Notes: generated by a model not told the origin, from the letters alone. Positions 26,600-37,564 are shown, numbered from the stretch's first letter. The stretch is DNA of 64,000 bases from Dryococelus australis (GCA_029891345.1 CM057009.1:89885416-89949415); one strand, 5' to 3'. Made by a program: numbers and translations.

Positions 26600-29440
26600 T
26601 AAATATGGGCCAACGGTTGAAATTTGGTTGTAAAGGTTGACTGAATGTTGAGTTGGAACACGAATATTTAATAACGTTGGCCCAACGTGATATGTCAACG
26701 AAAAATTTCTACCATGGTAATTTTGTGACATTATTAAGCACTCTCGAAAATTATGCTAATAAATCAGATAAAGCCAAAACATACTGCAAATTAATTTTAA
26801 TGTTTTTTAAGATGTGAGCTAATTATTTTAAAATATATGTATAGTTGGTTACATGTTGTTTCAAAGTTGGCAACATTAGTAGGGTTTGGTATGTTGACTG
26901 CCAAGGGATTGGGGAGTAGGAGCACAGGAGCCGGCTGCCGCCAAGTTGTTACGTCATCATCCGCCATATTTGATGTCATTGACCTTTCACTCCATGCCCT
27001 TGTGACCTTCGACCTTGACCCCGAGTACCTTTGACCCAAAAAAACACTAAAAAATTCTACAAAAATCTTCAAAAATTCCAAAATATTCTAAAAAAAACCT
27101 TTGAAAAATCTGAAAAAAATGTATTATTAAAAGTAAGTAAAAATTATCAAAATTGTTTATAAATTATTAAATGGATCCTCAGAAATTACCCATTTTTCCA
27201 GAGCAGCTGACAGGGATCAGTTACTCTGGTGATATTGTAGCAAGATGACCAGGATCAATAACTCAGGACCTGTGACCTTTGACCTTGAATGACCTTGAAA
27301 ACCAAAACTCTAAAAAAGCATAACAATCAGCAAGTCACTGATCCCTGTCAGCTGAAAAAATGGGTCATTTCTGAAGATCTTTTAAATCATTTTTACAAAT
27401 TTTTCATAATAAATTTTTTCCGAATTTTTAAATATTTTTTTTAGATTTTCTTGAAGATTTGTTGGAATTTTTTAGGGTTTGTTTAGTGTTTTAAGGGGTG
27501 AAAGGTCCTCGGGTGCAAGGTCAAGCTCAAAGGTCACAAGGGTATGGGGTGAAAGGTCAATGACATCCATGATGGTGGATAGTGACGTAACAACATGGCG
27601 GTGGCCGGCTCCTGCGCTCCTACTCCCCAATCCCTTGGCCGTCAACATACCAAACCCTACTACTGGAAACTCTACAGTTGGTGTTTGTTATGGTATTTTA
27701 TGTTGGGCCAACATTCTGTAATGAACATTATGTCAACAAGTTTCTACTATGCATATTTTGTGAAGTAACGCTCAAGAAAATGATGTCACTAAATCAGAAA
27801 AATCTATAACATACTGCAAGTCCCAAGTAACAACATATGTAGGGCCAACATTGGAAATTGGTTGGCAAATGTTGTGTAGGAATCATACATAAAACTGACT
27901 TTCGGCCAACGTTTTTTGCCAACCAAAATCCAACCTAATATATTTAATAAAAATTATTTTAAAACATACAATAAAATGTATATAATAATTTAGAAAAACT
28001 TTTAAAATGGAAAATACGATGCTTTTAATTTGTTTGTGGAACGTTGGATAAACGTGTGAAAGACAACGGTTCGTGTTTTGTTAATGTGTGCGTGTTGGGC
28101 CAACATTGTTTTCCAACCAAAGCACAACCTAAGCTCCCCAGTATCAACCTTTGTTGGCAGTTGGTTGGAAATTTTGGCTATAAGTTGGATTGGAGTACGC
28201 ACATTTATGCAATGTTGGCTCAACGGAAAATGCCAACAAACGTTTCCTACCACGAACATTTTACGAGATTACTTAGCGCCCTCCAGACAATGATGTAATT
28301 AAATCAGAAAATGACATAATCTATTGCAGTTGTAATTTTAAATGGTTGGTTTTTGGTTGGTCACAAGTTGGTAAAAATACTGTTGGTAATATGTTTGTAT
28401 TTATCTGTTGGGCCAACGTTGGTAAAACTACTTTTTACGTAAAACTCTAGAAAAATTTATTTTCATGAAAACAGTTCGACTTTATTGTATTTTATATAAC
28501 ATGATGGTACGTCATCACCTGCGATATTAATTTTTTTTATATTATCAGTTTTTTTTTTATATTCCATGTCAATGTTGGAAACACAACAGTTGGTATTTGG
28601 CACTAATCGTTAAGTTGTTCCAACATTGTGTAACAAAAAATTTTCCAAAATTGAAACTACCATATCCCTGAGGAAATAAAACTACAAATTTGTATTTTTT
28701 TATATCTAGGTTTATAACATATAACCTATGTTTTATTTTTTAATTTACATTTGGTATCTAAATATACGTGTATTCAACACCATGACAGCAAAGGTAATTG
28801 CCATATTTCGAATGAAATAATACTATAATTTTGTATAACTGTTTAAAAGCAACATCTTTGGCACACAAACAATGTCTTATTTATAATTGACTTCGTTGGT
28901 GATGTGATGATTACTTGTCAGAAAACATACTGTTGTCATTTGGTATGTAAATTTCTGTTGTGCCAACATTGTGTAACCAACAGTATGCCAACAAAATAAA
29001 TTGTCATATATCTAATGAAGTAGCACTATATTTTCGTATGGTTGTTTAAAAACAAAGTTTTTAATACAAAAACCACGTCTTATTTCATATTGACTTCATT
29101 GTTTATGTCTTCTGTACTTGTCGGAAAACATACCACTGCCTTTAGTATGTATTTTATACCTTTGTTGGGCCAACATTGTACAACCAACATAAATTCACTG
29201 ATAGAAAATAATTGTTTTAAAAGGAAAAAACTTATAAATTTTCACAATGTACAAAGAAATACCAAATATAAATTTTTTCAAAATGTTTTTGGTTCCTCGT
29301 CTGTTTAGACAATATCATCAACATAACAGTTGAAGACTGTTTTTTTGTTACTTTGGAACAACATTGCATGGCAGACATTATGCCATCATAGGATATTATT
29401 GATTTTTTCTTAGTAAACACATATACAGTTAGTTTCATTT
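26600..29440. repeat. Degenerate tandem array, about 200-bp units
   Basis: The landmark GTTGGGCCAACATTG, itself nearly palindromic, recurs at about 26681, 27700, 28095, 28213, 28410, 28612, 28962, 29166 and 29355. Over much of the array steps are close to 200 bases. Each landmark is followed at similar distances by ATGCCAACAAA, TTTCTAC(C/T)A, AAATCAGAAAA and CATACTGCA-like blocks. Units are well diverged, so the array is old. It is interrupted at 26879-27660 by a foldback transposon. No coding function is evident. Confidence 0.65.
26879..27660. mobile_element. Compact foldback transposon, family F, short member
   Basis: A 782-bp element that is almost entirely inverted repeat. It starts GTAGGGTTTGGTATGTTGAC and ends GTCAACATACCAAACCCTAC. 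The arms run from about 26879-27222 and 27333-27660 and include TGACCTTTCAC/GTGAAAGGTCA and CTGACAGGGATCAGT/ACTGATCCCTGTCAG. TA lies directly outside both ends (26877-26878, 27661-27662). Removing the element with one TA rejoins the surrounding array at a place where other units read straight through (GGAAACACAACAGTTGGTAT near 28575), which confirms the insertion site. It has no coding capacity and is presumably mobilised in trans. Confidence 0.85.
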
Positions 29441-29667
29441 TCATATTGATTCAAGTTTTTTAGCACAATGCGTCTTTAAAAATACACTGGCGGTCTATGG
29501 TTGTGTATTAGTCATTAATTGGAATACATATTCTCTTGACTCGTAGGTTTTAAATTCAGTTTTAGAGTTGTAAACCCTGACTTAAATATACAAATATATA
29601 ACACAGTACAACGAACTGGAATATAATGAAATGTACCTATTTTTATCGTCAGTGACAAGAAATTACA

Positions 29668-29735
29668 GTAGCCTAGTGGATAACACTTCGGGCTAGTACG
29701 GCACAGGGCGCGAATTTCGAATCTGAGAATTTTAA
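29668..29735 (+). repeat. tRNA-derived SINE head remnant
   Basis: TAGCCTAGTGGATAACACT is a good tRNA A-box region and TTTCGAATCT (about 29715-29724) an acceptable B box at tRNA spacing. There is no acceptor stem, so I call it a SINE remnant rather than a tRNA gene. No partner copy was found. Confidence 0.45.
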
Positions 29736-29988
29736 AATATTACACAAGCTGCATGAAATCACTTAAAAATAACTAACCGGCGTAAGTCCTAAAGAAATTC
29801 TACCACATAAATCTATACTAACCATGATGAAGCCGAATACAGTGTGTACTCGGTCTGAACATAATCACGTTTTGCTGCTTCAGAACTGTTCATTCGACAA
29901 CAAACAGTGGATACTTTTTTCTTCTGAGTTGTTTTGTTACCGGAGCAGCCTGTGTTTTTCTGTCCGAATTCGCACCCCACCGTAATAA

Positions 29989-30015
<27 letters not shown>
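29989..30015. repeat. (AG)n microsatellite
   Basis: An uninterrupted run of about 13 AG dinucleotides. Confidence 0.95.
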
Positions 30016-30019
<4 letters not shown>

Positions 30020-31751
30020 CTGCAGTACAGCATTCCATTGAACAAATAAATCTTTAACGCCGCAGCCTCTCTGGAACAGTTGTAGCACGTGCAAATGTGC
30101 AAGCCCTTTCTGGAAGTCAGACAAAGTTTGACAAAAAAAAAAACATATGCCTTCTTAAATTTCAAATGAAAACTCCAACATTCCTTCATGCTGCATCGTT
30201 CTTTAAAATAAACTGCTAACCATGAAGTGTACATCATGGGTTGGATGAAGGAGGGGAGGGGTGTGTTTAAAGCCTTAATATTAAACAAAACTGAGTGGTA
30301 CAAAGTTACCCCAAATAATTCTATATGGCTGTGTTTGCCGTACGGTCAGGTAATCAACCACCGAAGCGACCTTTACCACACAAACCTTATGCACTCATCA
30401 AGCTTGCGCAGTTAATGACTGTTTGCCGTAATCTCCGTGCTCACTGTGCAACGGCGCAGCTCGGCAAACACACTATGTATTGGCGTAAGAGAAATTCCCT
30501 CAAAGTGACGTGCCACAGCCGTAGCTTCTGGCGCATTAGCAGTCACTCTCTGGCCGACGAAGTGAAAACAAACTTCCGTGCCAGTTGGGCGCGATGGCGA
30601 AAGAGAGAACGCAACTAGCTGTGTCCAGCCTTGTAGAGGATGCCGAAAACGAAATCTAGGCAGCCTTCAGACAAAGCGTGCATGTTGCCGCGTGCAGTAA
30701 AAGCAACCTGCGCGGGATTACCATATTTAGAGGTAGTGAAATTTCGCGAAAAGATTTCCAGACAAGTTATACTTCAAATCACTGTAGGGAAATTTACATA
30801 TCTTGAATGGCTGAAATATATTTTGGCACGTGTTAACTGTCTGCACACGAATCGCGTAGGAGCCGTGCCGATGTTGCCGAATTATGAAAGGCCTGGTCAA
30901 ATTGAAACTGCCTTCACAAGCAGACATCAACTAACGGCAAACTGCTGTTTGGTGCTTATAGTATTGAAGTCTACCATGTACTCATATTTTTTCGTGAAAA
31001 ATCACTAGCTCTAAACATATTTCGAGGGTTGCACATGCTAACGAACCGAGGCGATGAGACGATGACACCATTGCGTAACATTAAACAAACAGTAATGGAG
31101 CTTTTACTGTGCAGTTACGACAATGGGACATACAAAAGTGTTACGTAAATAAAAAAAATCCATTCTGCCAATTTGCAGTGGTTGACGAACGAAAAGGAAT
31201 ACCAAATCAAACTCTAAAAGGCATATTCGATGAAGACAGGATTCAAACAAAGACGAACGTAGAATAGCAGGCATAGTCATCAATAGTTAGTTTCAAACTG
31301 CTATTAACGAAAAGTAAGATTCAGATTCCGTGTATTTGGCTACCTTCGTAACACCTTTTAGCCCTTGTTGATACAACTCACGCCGCCAAAATCGACCGAA
31401 TGTGCAGTAATGACGAATTATCAAATATAACACGTTTAACCTTCCGACATTCAAAAACTCATCGCATTTACAAACCTGTAAGCATGTTACGAGGTAGTGC
31501 ACGACGTACTGCGGAAGGAAAAATAAAAGGAATTATCGCAAAATAACAAAATGTGCCTACATCGCAATAACCGGAGCAATTTGACGTGATTTCGTCTCTT
31601 TGTATTTATTACAAAATCAAGTCGCCTACTGGAACTGTTTTATAAATAATTTTTGGGCTAGACCAAAAGGGCATTGCCTCCGGATGCAGATGTTATGAAC
31701 AGACTGCTATTCTTGTGTAATGTACGCATTACCATGACCGCGAAGCGTGTA
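30016..31751. other. Unassigned DNA with a CpG-rich patch
   Basis: Between about 30400 and 30720 the sequence is richer in CpG than its surroundings and is open on the plus strand (30325-30618 and 30640-31008). The predicted peptides are basic and unrecognised. It may be a real exon or promoter region, but nothing in it decides the question. Confidence 0.3.
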
Positions 31752-32166
31752 TAGGCTGTTCACGGTAAACTCAGCACTTTTTAAAGCCCTGCTTAAGATC
31801 TATTTGTATGCACAGAGTGTATTCTTCCACCATGTGTAAAATTAACGTTGATATGGGGTTGATCACATTATTCATGCGTCGGTCAAGTGAAACTGTGGAA
31901 TTATTAGAAAAGTAATTATTTTACAAAGTTGCTAATATTCACAATTATATGTATTAAAACAGATCTTATTATCAATTATTTCAATATTTACAGATGTTTT
32001 AACTAACATTTTTCATTCAATACCAACACATGGAACTACTTCCCCTCCAATGTTGGAAAATTACTGGACATGCCTGTCAGTCCACCCTTTAAAACATACG
32101 CAGGTATGATTAGCGACATTTTTCATAGGTTGATTTCAAAAGTGGTCACTATCGTGAACAGCCCTT
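31752..32166. mobile_element. Tc1/mariner-type MITE, family M1 long form, copy 2
   Basis: It begins TAGGCTGTTCACGGTAAACT after TA and ends GGTCACTATCGTGAACAGCC. The right boundary is slightly altered (CCCTTAA instead of CCTATA). At about 415 bp it is longer than the 240-bp form. The first 300 bases align by eye with the copy at 38224: CCCTGCTTAAGATCTA, then ATTCATGCG and GAATTATTAGAAAAGTA. Confidence 0.7.
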
Positions 32167-32487
32167 AACCACAGTAACAATACGTATATACTGAATGCTA
32201 ATATCGATGCAGTGCGATGCCGTTTTCGATCGAAAAAGAAATATAATAAATGTAGTATTTTAAAATTGTGACGGGAATGTTTATTTTAAATAATGTGTTT
32301 CAAGAGACTGGTGATTATAAAAGAAAAAATATTATTACATGTAAATCAATCTCATCCTTGTTGCATTTAATGTTGTCAAGGAAGTGCTATAACATTTCAA
32401 ATCACGTATTTGGAAGAAAAAAGTGTGCTAATAGTGATCCATGCCACGTGGTTCTGATACTTCCAGTGCAAAAAGGACCGTTAAATG

Positions 32488-33074
32488 AATAGACTAAAGA
32501 TGAGGTAGACCGATTATTCGTCTTCTGCGCATGTACCCAACATTGACGTACCCCATTCATACATAACTCTCGCAGTCACATGGTCAACAGTGATGGACGT
32601 GTTTGGTTATATCTTAAATTTTAAATGACAAGCACTATTATATTAATAAAACACTTTTACCAATTTGAATGTAATCAAACTGCATTACACATTGGTCAGA
32701 GGAAATTTAAAGTAATCTCCAAGCACTTGCTTACAAATCAGTTTTCTAATCAAACATCCAAACCGTGCCTTTTTCGCTAGACGTGTTGGCAGTAAAGCAA
32801 TATAATAAATAAATAAATGTGAATTTTGGGGGGGGGGGGGCTGGAATGCAATGGCGGGGGAAACGGGAGTACCCCGAGAAAACCCCCCGGCAAGCGGCAT
32901 CGTCCAGCACGATTCCCACATTCGAGAATCCGGGATCGAACCCGGATCGCCTCGGTGGGAGGCGAGTGTGCTACACTGCACCACCGCAGCCCCTAGTAAA
33001 GCAGTTGAAAGTTGAGACACTGAGATTGGTTTTGCGCTGCCAGCGAGGTCAGTCTACCTCATCTTTACTCTATG
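32488..33074. mobile_element. hAT-type MITE, family H, copy 2 (SINE-interrupted)
   Basis: It begins AATAGACTAAAGATGAGGTA and ends CTACCTCATCTTTACTCTATG, and is the reverse complement of the copy at 25045 through its interior (AAATGACAAGCACTATTATA against TATAATAGTGCTTGTCATTT). Flanks GTTAAATG (32480-32487) and GCTAAATG (33075-33082) form an 8-bp duplication with one mismatch. Taking out the nested SINE leaves about 383 bp, matching the 380 bp of copy 1. Confidence 0.75.
32800..32994 (-). repeat. tRNA-derived SINE, family A, copy 2
   Basis: On the minus strand the head GGGGCTGCGGTGGTGCAGTG is followed by a consensus B box GGTTCGATCCC (plus strand 32932-32942), then GAATGTGGGAATCGTGCTGG and GGTTTTCTCGGGGTACTCC, and a TTTATTTATT tail. 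A perfect 9-bp target duplication AGTAAAGCA flanks it (32791-32799 and 32995-33003). The insertion is inside the hAT-type MITE, so it is younger than that MITE. The run of ten or more G at 32830-32840 lies at its 3' side. Confidence 0.85.
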
Positions 33075-33099
33075 GCTAAATGTCGGGACACACAGAGGG

Positions 33100-34214
33100 C
33101 AAGCAATCTTGTGAAGTTCACACCGTGCAACTGCAGTGCCTCGCGCTGTCACAGTGACGTGACAGATTCTCGTCCCCTCTACGTGTGCAAGGACGAGGTC
33201 ACTGTGACCGCGGCAGTTGCCACTCGATATTCATTTCTTTTAATTGAAGTGTTTAAGCGTGATCATCGTTCACGGACATAGTGCTGCGGATCCTCTTGAA
33301 GCGTGAAGTCATTCCTTCACTGGACGCATGACCGACAACACTGATATAAGCTTGTGTTTCTTATTGTAGACATGGCGACAGATTTGAGTTACTCGAAATA
33401 TTTCTTAAGTATAAAGTGTGATAACTGTATTAACTAAATATAAAAAAAAGGATGATTTGCGAACAATTATAGCTGCGTTTGTAACGTATTAAATTATTAC
33501 TTTTAATGTTATCTTAAGTCATATATATGTATTCAGGCGATAACATTAAAGTGAATAAAGAGATTTGGGCGGCTCTTAACAGCGAGGTCTTGAGAGCCGA
33601 TGATAACATTAAAATGTTAGAAGACTCGACATAATTATTGTAACTCCGTTTTAAGATAAGTCATTATCATGACAGCAGCCACTTTACTGAGACAGTGTAA
33701 AACGCGTGTAATTTTATATAACATCACCGACTAATGTGTACTTTTTTCAATTTTTTTAAATTTAATACGTTTTTGGCATTACTTGAAATGTTATTATAGT
33801 TTAATGATACTCCTCGCCTAAATATAATGTGTCTCGTGTAAAGATATTATTTTATTTGTGTGTTTTTATATTTCCTGAAACAAAACAAATTTTTACAAGA
33901 TAACGACAGATTCTCACCGAATTCTAAATCGTAGCCCTAAAATGAGGACAAGTACAAACCATCAATCGCACATCACAGATTCTTATTTATGCTTATGTGG
34001 CTATTGGTTATAAGTATTTCCCTTCTCTGTCGGTTTACAGCTCGTAAACTTTCGCATACAACGTTTCTTTCGAGTGCAGAAGAGAGACTCCATTCGCAGG
34101 TGTGCACATAAAACGTGTTACAATTTCAAACTTGCCAGTCACGACCGAAGCCAATAAGAATTTATGCTAAGTTAAATGATAATCGGTGGACACAAACAAA
34201 GGAAAAGTAATTTA
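33100..34214. other. Unassigned DNA with SINE tail fragment
   Basis: The segment 33535-33612 contains GCTCTTAACAGCGAGGTCTT and GAGAGCCGATGA, the reverse complement of the SINE family A 3' tail seen at 4886-4918. It is flanked by CGATAACATTAAAG and GATAACATTAAAA. A similar fragment is at 36818-36890. The remainder, including a mildly GC-rich patch at 33120-33230, was not recognised. Confidence 0.4.
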
Positions 34215-34290
34215 TTGGCTGTTCACGGTGAAGTGAGCACTTCTGGAATCAACGACTGGAAAAATATTTACCACTGCTCATGACTGCACA
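34215..34290. repeat. M1-type MITE left end
   Basis: TTGGCTGTTCACGGTGAAGT after TA is a clear family M1 terminal repeat. The interior beyond about 80 bases does not match the other copies. A facing right end lies at 36912-36941, with Tc1, MITE and SINE fragments in between. Whether the two ends once belonged together is unclear. Confidence 0.5.
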
Positions 34291-35668
34291 TCGTAAGCTG
34301 TTACTCCTCGAGCTACAATAAAGATGGCAGCGAGTTTCGAGGAGAAGTCCCAGGTCTTAACATCTTACTGGTTACAAAAAAAAAAGGCAACAGGATTTCA
34401 GCAGTTCTGTTTTACTCATAAGGATAAAAATTGGCATAACGATAGCAACAAATTTGTCTTTCTAACAGTTTCATAGCATCACTTAGGCAACGCATCATTC
34501 AAGTATTCATATCCATCCCGCTGTTTTTTCTTTTACCGTTCCCCTCTTCTCTGAATTCCGCGAATATTCAGGTGCAGTTTTTTCACCTCTCTTCAGTTCC
34601 CCTGGACAACGTTTTTAGGCGGCAGTTCGTATTCCCAAATATAAAATATTCATCAAAATAATAAATAAAACGTTTGTATATCTATTGAAAATGAAAATTG
34701 TTACAATTTCTAATTAGTTTTTTTTTTTCTGTTATTCGACGAAGTTTCTGGTCCCAGAAAGTGTGGCATTTCACGTAAAATGCTGACCCAGCCTGTGTGT
34801 CTTACATGCAGTTGAGGTCAGCTGTACTGATTTAAAACCTGGAAGAAACTTATATAAACGTTGGTCGAGTGCATTAGTTATGCGCTCGATACTTTGTAGC
34901 AATTCTGAGCACGTTACTGAATATGTATTATTATTTTTGTGATTGTCGAGAACTGGTTTACGAGTCGATGCCTCGGTAGATATTTCAATAGTTTTCAATA
35001 AATTGCACTACGAAATTGATTATATTAGACAAGGAACGTTATTCCTGTACTTATAATACGTTAACAATGTTCCACGGCTTCTGTTGTAACCGTTATATCT
35101 GCACGATCAAATATAAATAGTGAGTATTCCGAGCTCTCACGAATAACCTCAATTAATGCATTATGAGGAAAATTATATTCTGCATTAAATGTATAAATGC
35201 AATTTCACTAAATATGTTGTCCGTGATTATATATTGTTTTGTTAGTACTCTTGTAAAATTACTTTCATATCGATGTAATCGTTCGAATTTTACAAGCGAG
35301 GAGGGCTTTTGTCGTAGGAATCGGGTTAGTCCGAACTTTCTTCTCGTCAGACTATTTAAATACAGTGTATCTTAACGGGTTTCATGAAAATAGCTTTTAG
35401 TGATTAATATCACAGCGGAAGTATGCTGTAACTCTTTGGATGAGTTTGATTCAGCCACCAAATTATATGATATTCTGGCATTCAGCTTCATAATAGAAAC
35501 ACCGGCCGTTTATTTCCACGCAGTTCGTGTAAACTGTTATAAATTTGCAAGGAATTAGTTCCTAAGTCGTACATTGTATCAATAGGAACTTCGATACGTC
35601 AGCAGATATTGTTACGATATTAACGAATGCTGTAAGATAATTGAAGTTGATAACAACATGCTAAAATT
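34291..35668. other. Unassigned AT-rich DNA
   Basis: No gene or repeat recognised; frames are short and without motifs. Confidence 0.4.
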
Positions 35669-36056
35669 ACAGGTGGTTATGAAAATAATGAAACACCTGA
35701 AAGAACATGATTTGTGCAGCTCGCGTCGGACTGTGATTGTAGAAACCGGTCGTTCGAGATGTTGATTGAAGTTCAACGTCACTTGAGTCGCACCAGCTCT
35801 ACGGTTCTTCGTGACAATCCCTTTCAGTGTTAGGCGATCCTGACCACTGAGAATTGGTTTTAGTCCACTATTTATCTTCACCTATGATGTCTTGCCTCGA
35901 GTTTTGTCTGCTGTGTTCACCTAGCAAATTGTAGCTCTCCATACACTTTACACACTGGCAGTCTTCGATACACTTGGCCCAACTAGCAACTCTTCGACAA
36001 TTTTGGCCTCGTTTAAATTCACAGAGGTCTGTCATTCCACATCTCCTACATCTGGC
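35669..36056 (-). pseudogene. Tc1-like transposase, N-terminal fragment
   Basis: On the minus strand a start at about 36035 gives MTDLCEFKRGQ, the typical opening of one Tc1-like transposase lineage. It is followed in changing frames by the helix-turn-helix region and then by LKPILSGQDRLTLKGIVTK and RRAGATQVTLNFNQ, ending PVSTITVRRELHKS. This is the paired DNA-binding domain only; the DDE catalytic domain is missing. An extra A at the AAAA just after RGQ shifts the frame, at least one stop follows, and another shift occurs before INSGLKP. The sequence then joins abruptly to a terminal-repeat-like end at 35669 (ACAGGTGGTTATGAAAATAA), so this is an internally deleted, dead copy. Its upstream side is cut by an M2 MITE end at 36058. 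Confidence 0.75.
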
Positions 36057-36057
36057 A

Positions 36058-36172
36058 AAGGTTAATTCCACTCAGGTTAGGAACAAGACGAGATTTCTTA
36101 TGGGGGAGTTTGACATAGGGAAAATTTTCACCGCCAGGTGCGCAGTGTTCCAAAGAGGTCACTTTTAATTAA
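36058..36172 (-). repeat. MITE family M2, terminal fragment
   Basis: It starts AAGGTTAATTCCACTCAGGT and continues as the reverse complement of 42112-42225 (GGAACAAGACGAG, GGGGGAGTTTGACATAGG, CAGTGTTCCAAAGAGGTC). Only the right third of the 333-bp element is present. Confidence 0.65.
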
Positions 36173-36594
36173 AATGTTATTCTACATGAATGATGAAAAC
36201 ATGACGTTCCGGATTATCTGTGGGCTTTAATTGCGTGTAATAAAAGCCCATCTCACGCCTTGCACGTAGGAGCGATGAGGCACTAGGAGTGCATGTAAGT
36301 GTCACCCGTATAGCTCACTCGCTTCTTGGGCTTGGACGCGGGGGTCCCTCCCACTCTTAACCGGCTTACATAGTGGCAGTAGAAAATAATGTGGGCAGCG
36401 AAATCTTCCAAAATCTCAAATTTTAAACAACTGAGCCATGCACACGTTGTATTAACATTTAATATTGTGTTATTGGGCCATGACTGCTTCACATATTGCA
36501 TTTTAGTTAATAATAGATTATTTTACAAGAGATTATCCCTTCACTAGTTAGTCAGTTCGCTAGGCAGTGTAGTACGTATTCGTGTGTGCATTAT

Positions 36595-36790
36595 AAGGTT
36601 ACTTCTACTCAGGTTGGAAACATCAATGTTAAAAGTTTGTAAACCATAGATTTTCGCCACTAGGTAAACGCTAGTGTCACATAGTACCACATTTTTATCT
36701 TTCTCTGCGTTAAAAAACAGGGTAATTGCAATAAACATAAATCAAATATAAAATAACTTTGTAACAAAGTAAAATATTTATCTTATTTTA
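36595..36790 (+). repeat. MITE family M2, left-half fragment
   Basis: It starts AAGGTTACTTCTACTCAGGT and follows 41893-42085 through CACTAGGTAAACGCTAGT and GGTAATTGCAATAA. The right half is missing; it is followed by a SINE family A tail fragment (36818-36890). Confidence 0.6.
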
Positions 36791-36817
36791 CATACCATCT
36801 TTAGACATAGATTTGTA

Positions 36818-36890
36818 TTCAGGCAATAACATTAAATTGAATGAAGATATATGGACGACGAGGTCTTAAGAGCCGATGATAACATTAAAA
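36818..36890 (-). repeat. SINE family A tail fragment
   Basis: TTGTATTCAGGCAATAACAT, then GAGGTCTTAAGAGCCGATGA and TAACATTAAAAT, parallels 33530-33616 and carries the reverse complement of the SINE family A 3' motif. No head is present. Confidence 0.45.
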
Positions 36891-36911
36891 TTTTAATCAT
36901 TTGATTATAAC

Positions 36912-36941
36912 TAAAAAGTGTTCACTATATCGTGAACAGAG
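36912..36941. repeat. M1-type MITE right end
   Basis: AAGTGTTCACTATATCGTGA followed by ACAG is a family M1 right terminal repeat. It is an isolated end, perhaps the partner of 34215. Confidence 0.45.
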
Positions 36942-37228
36942 GATACACACATGACAGTAAATTTCACCATTGGCAATAAACGCAAGGCCGTGGTAGATAA
37001 TGCGCCTTGTGTAATGGAGTGGGTGTGACGACCTTGGGCAATACACATGTGTCACATAAGTGAAGGTAGCCTTCAAGAAGGAACAGTAGGGTATGTCTTA
37101 CGGTTTCTCACAGCCAGAGATCACACGGCTAAGGGTAGTAGCCGCAGAATAGTAGTTCTACCGTCAGCATTGTTCAGTTTCTAGTCTTCAGACACTGGGT
37201 GTCGAGGTGTTCAGTGCCTCCTCGTCAG

Positions 37229-37440
37229 TCAAGGGATGGCCCACGACCTGTGAAATCCCATGTCGTCATCAAAACAGCCAATGGCCAGAGCGTTGTTTAG
37301 GCTGACCGACGCAGCACTGAATATCGATTGGTTTCTCTATTCGGCACTATCCGTGCCATAACACACGGCAGGTTTCTCTGTACGAAAGTTTGCGTCCAGT
37401 GGGTCCCACGAATCATGTAAGATAATCGCAACCGAAGTGG
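37229..37440 (+). pseudogene. Mariner-like transposase fragment
   Basis: One plus-strand frame (from 37229) reads RDGPRPVKSHVVIKTANGQS, then ADRRSTEYRLVSLFGT and KVCVQWVPRIM. The order DRR, LFG (here instead of the usual helix FGIS), then K-V-x-x-x-WVPR is the characteristic second helix-turn-helix region and WVPHEL-type linker of mariner transposases. Two in-frame stops interrupt it (a TAG just before ADRR and a TAA after WVPRIM). Neither the N-terminus nor the catalytic D,D34D part could be found nearby, so the copy is truncated and old. It is too short for any frame-length screen to notice. Confidence 0.55.
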
Positions 37441-37508
37441 GCAGTGTATGGTCGTTGGCGAAACAACCAAACATTTTTTTCCGTAACTTACTTTGACGCC
37501 ACAGATAT

Positions 37509-37564
37509 GGTTAGGTTAGGTAACATTAGATTAGGCTAGATTAGGTTAGATTAAGTTAGGTAAC
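37509..37564 (+). repeat. TTAGG-like interstitial repeat
   Basis: GGTTAGGTTAGGTAACATTA and variants (TTAGGC, TTAGGT, TTAAGTTAGG) make about eight degenerate pentamer-like units. TTAGG is the insect telomere unit, but this is a short, internal, decayed patch. Confidence 0.55.

Noticed and set aside
29668-29735. tRNA gene
   Set aside because: A-box and B-box motifs without acceptor pairing; kept only as a SINE remnant.
30325-31008. Two consecutive plus-strand frames that might form a small gene
   Set aside because: The peptides are unrecognised, use poor starts and the antisense strand is also open. Only listed as a CpG-rich patch.
37509-37564. Chromosome end or functional telomere
   Set aside because: Only about eight degenerate units, with unrelated sequence on both sides.
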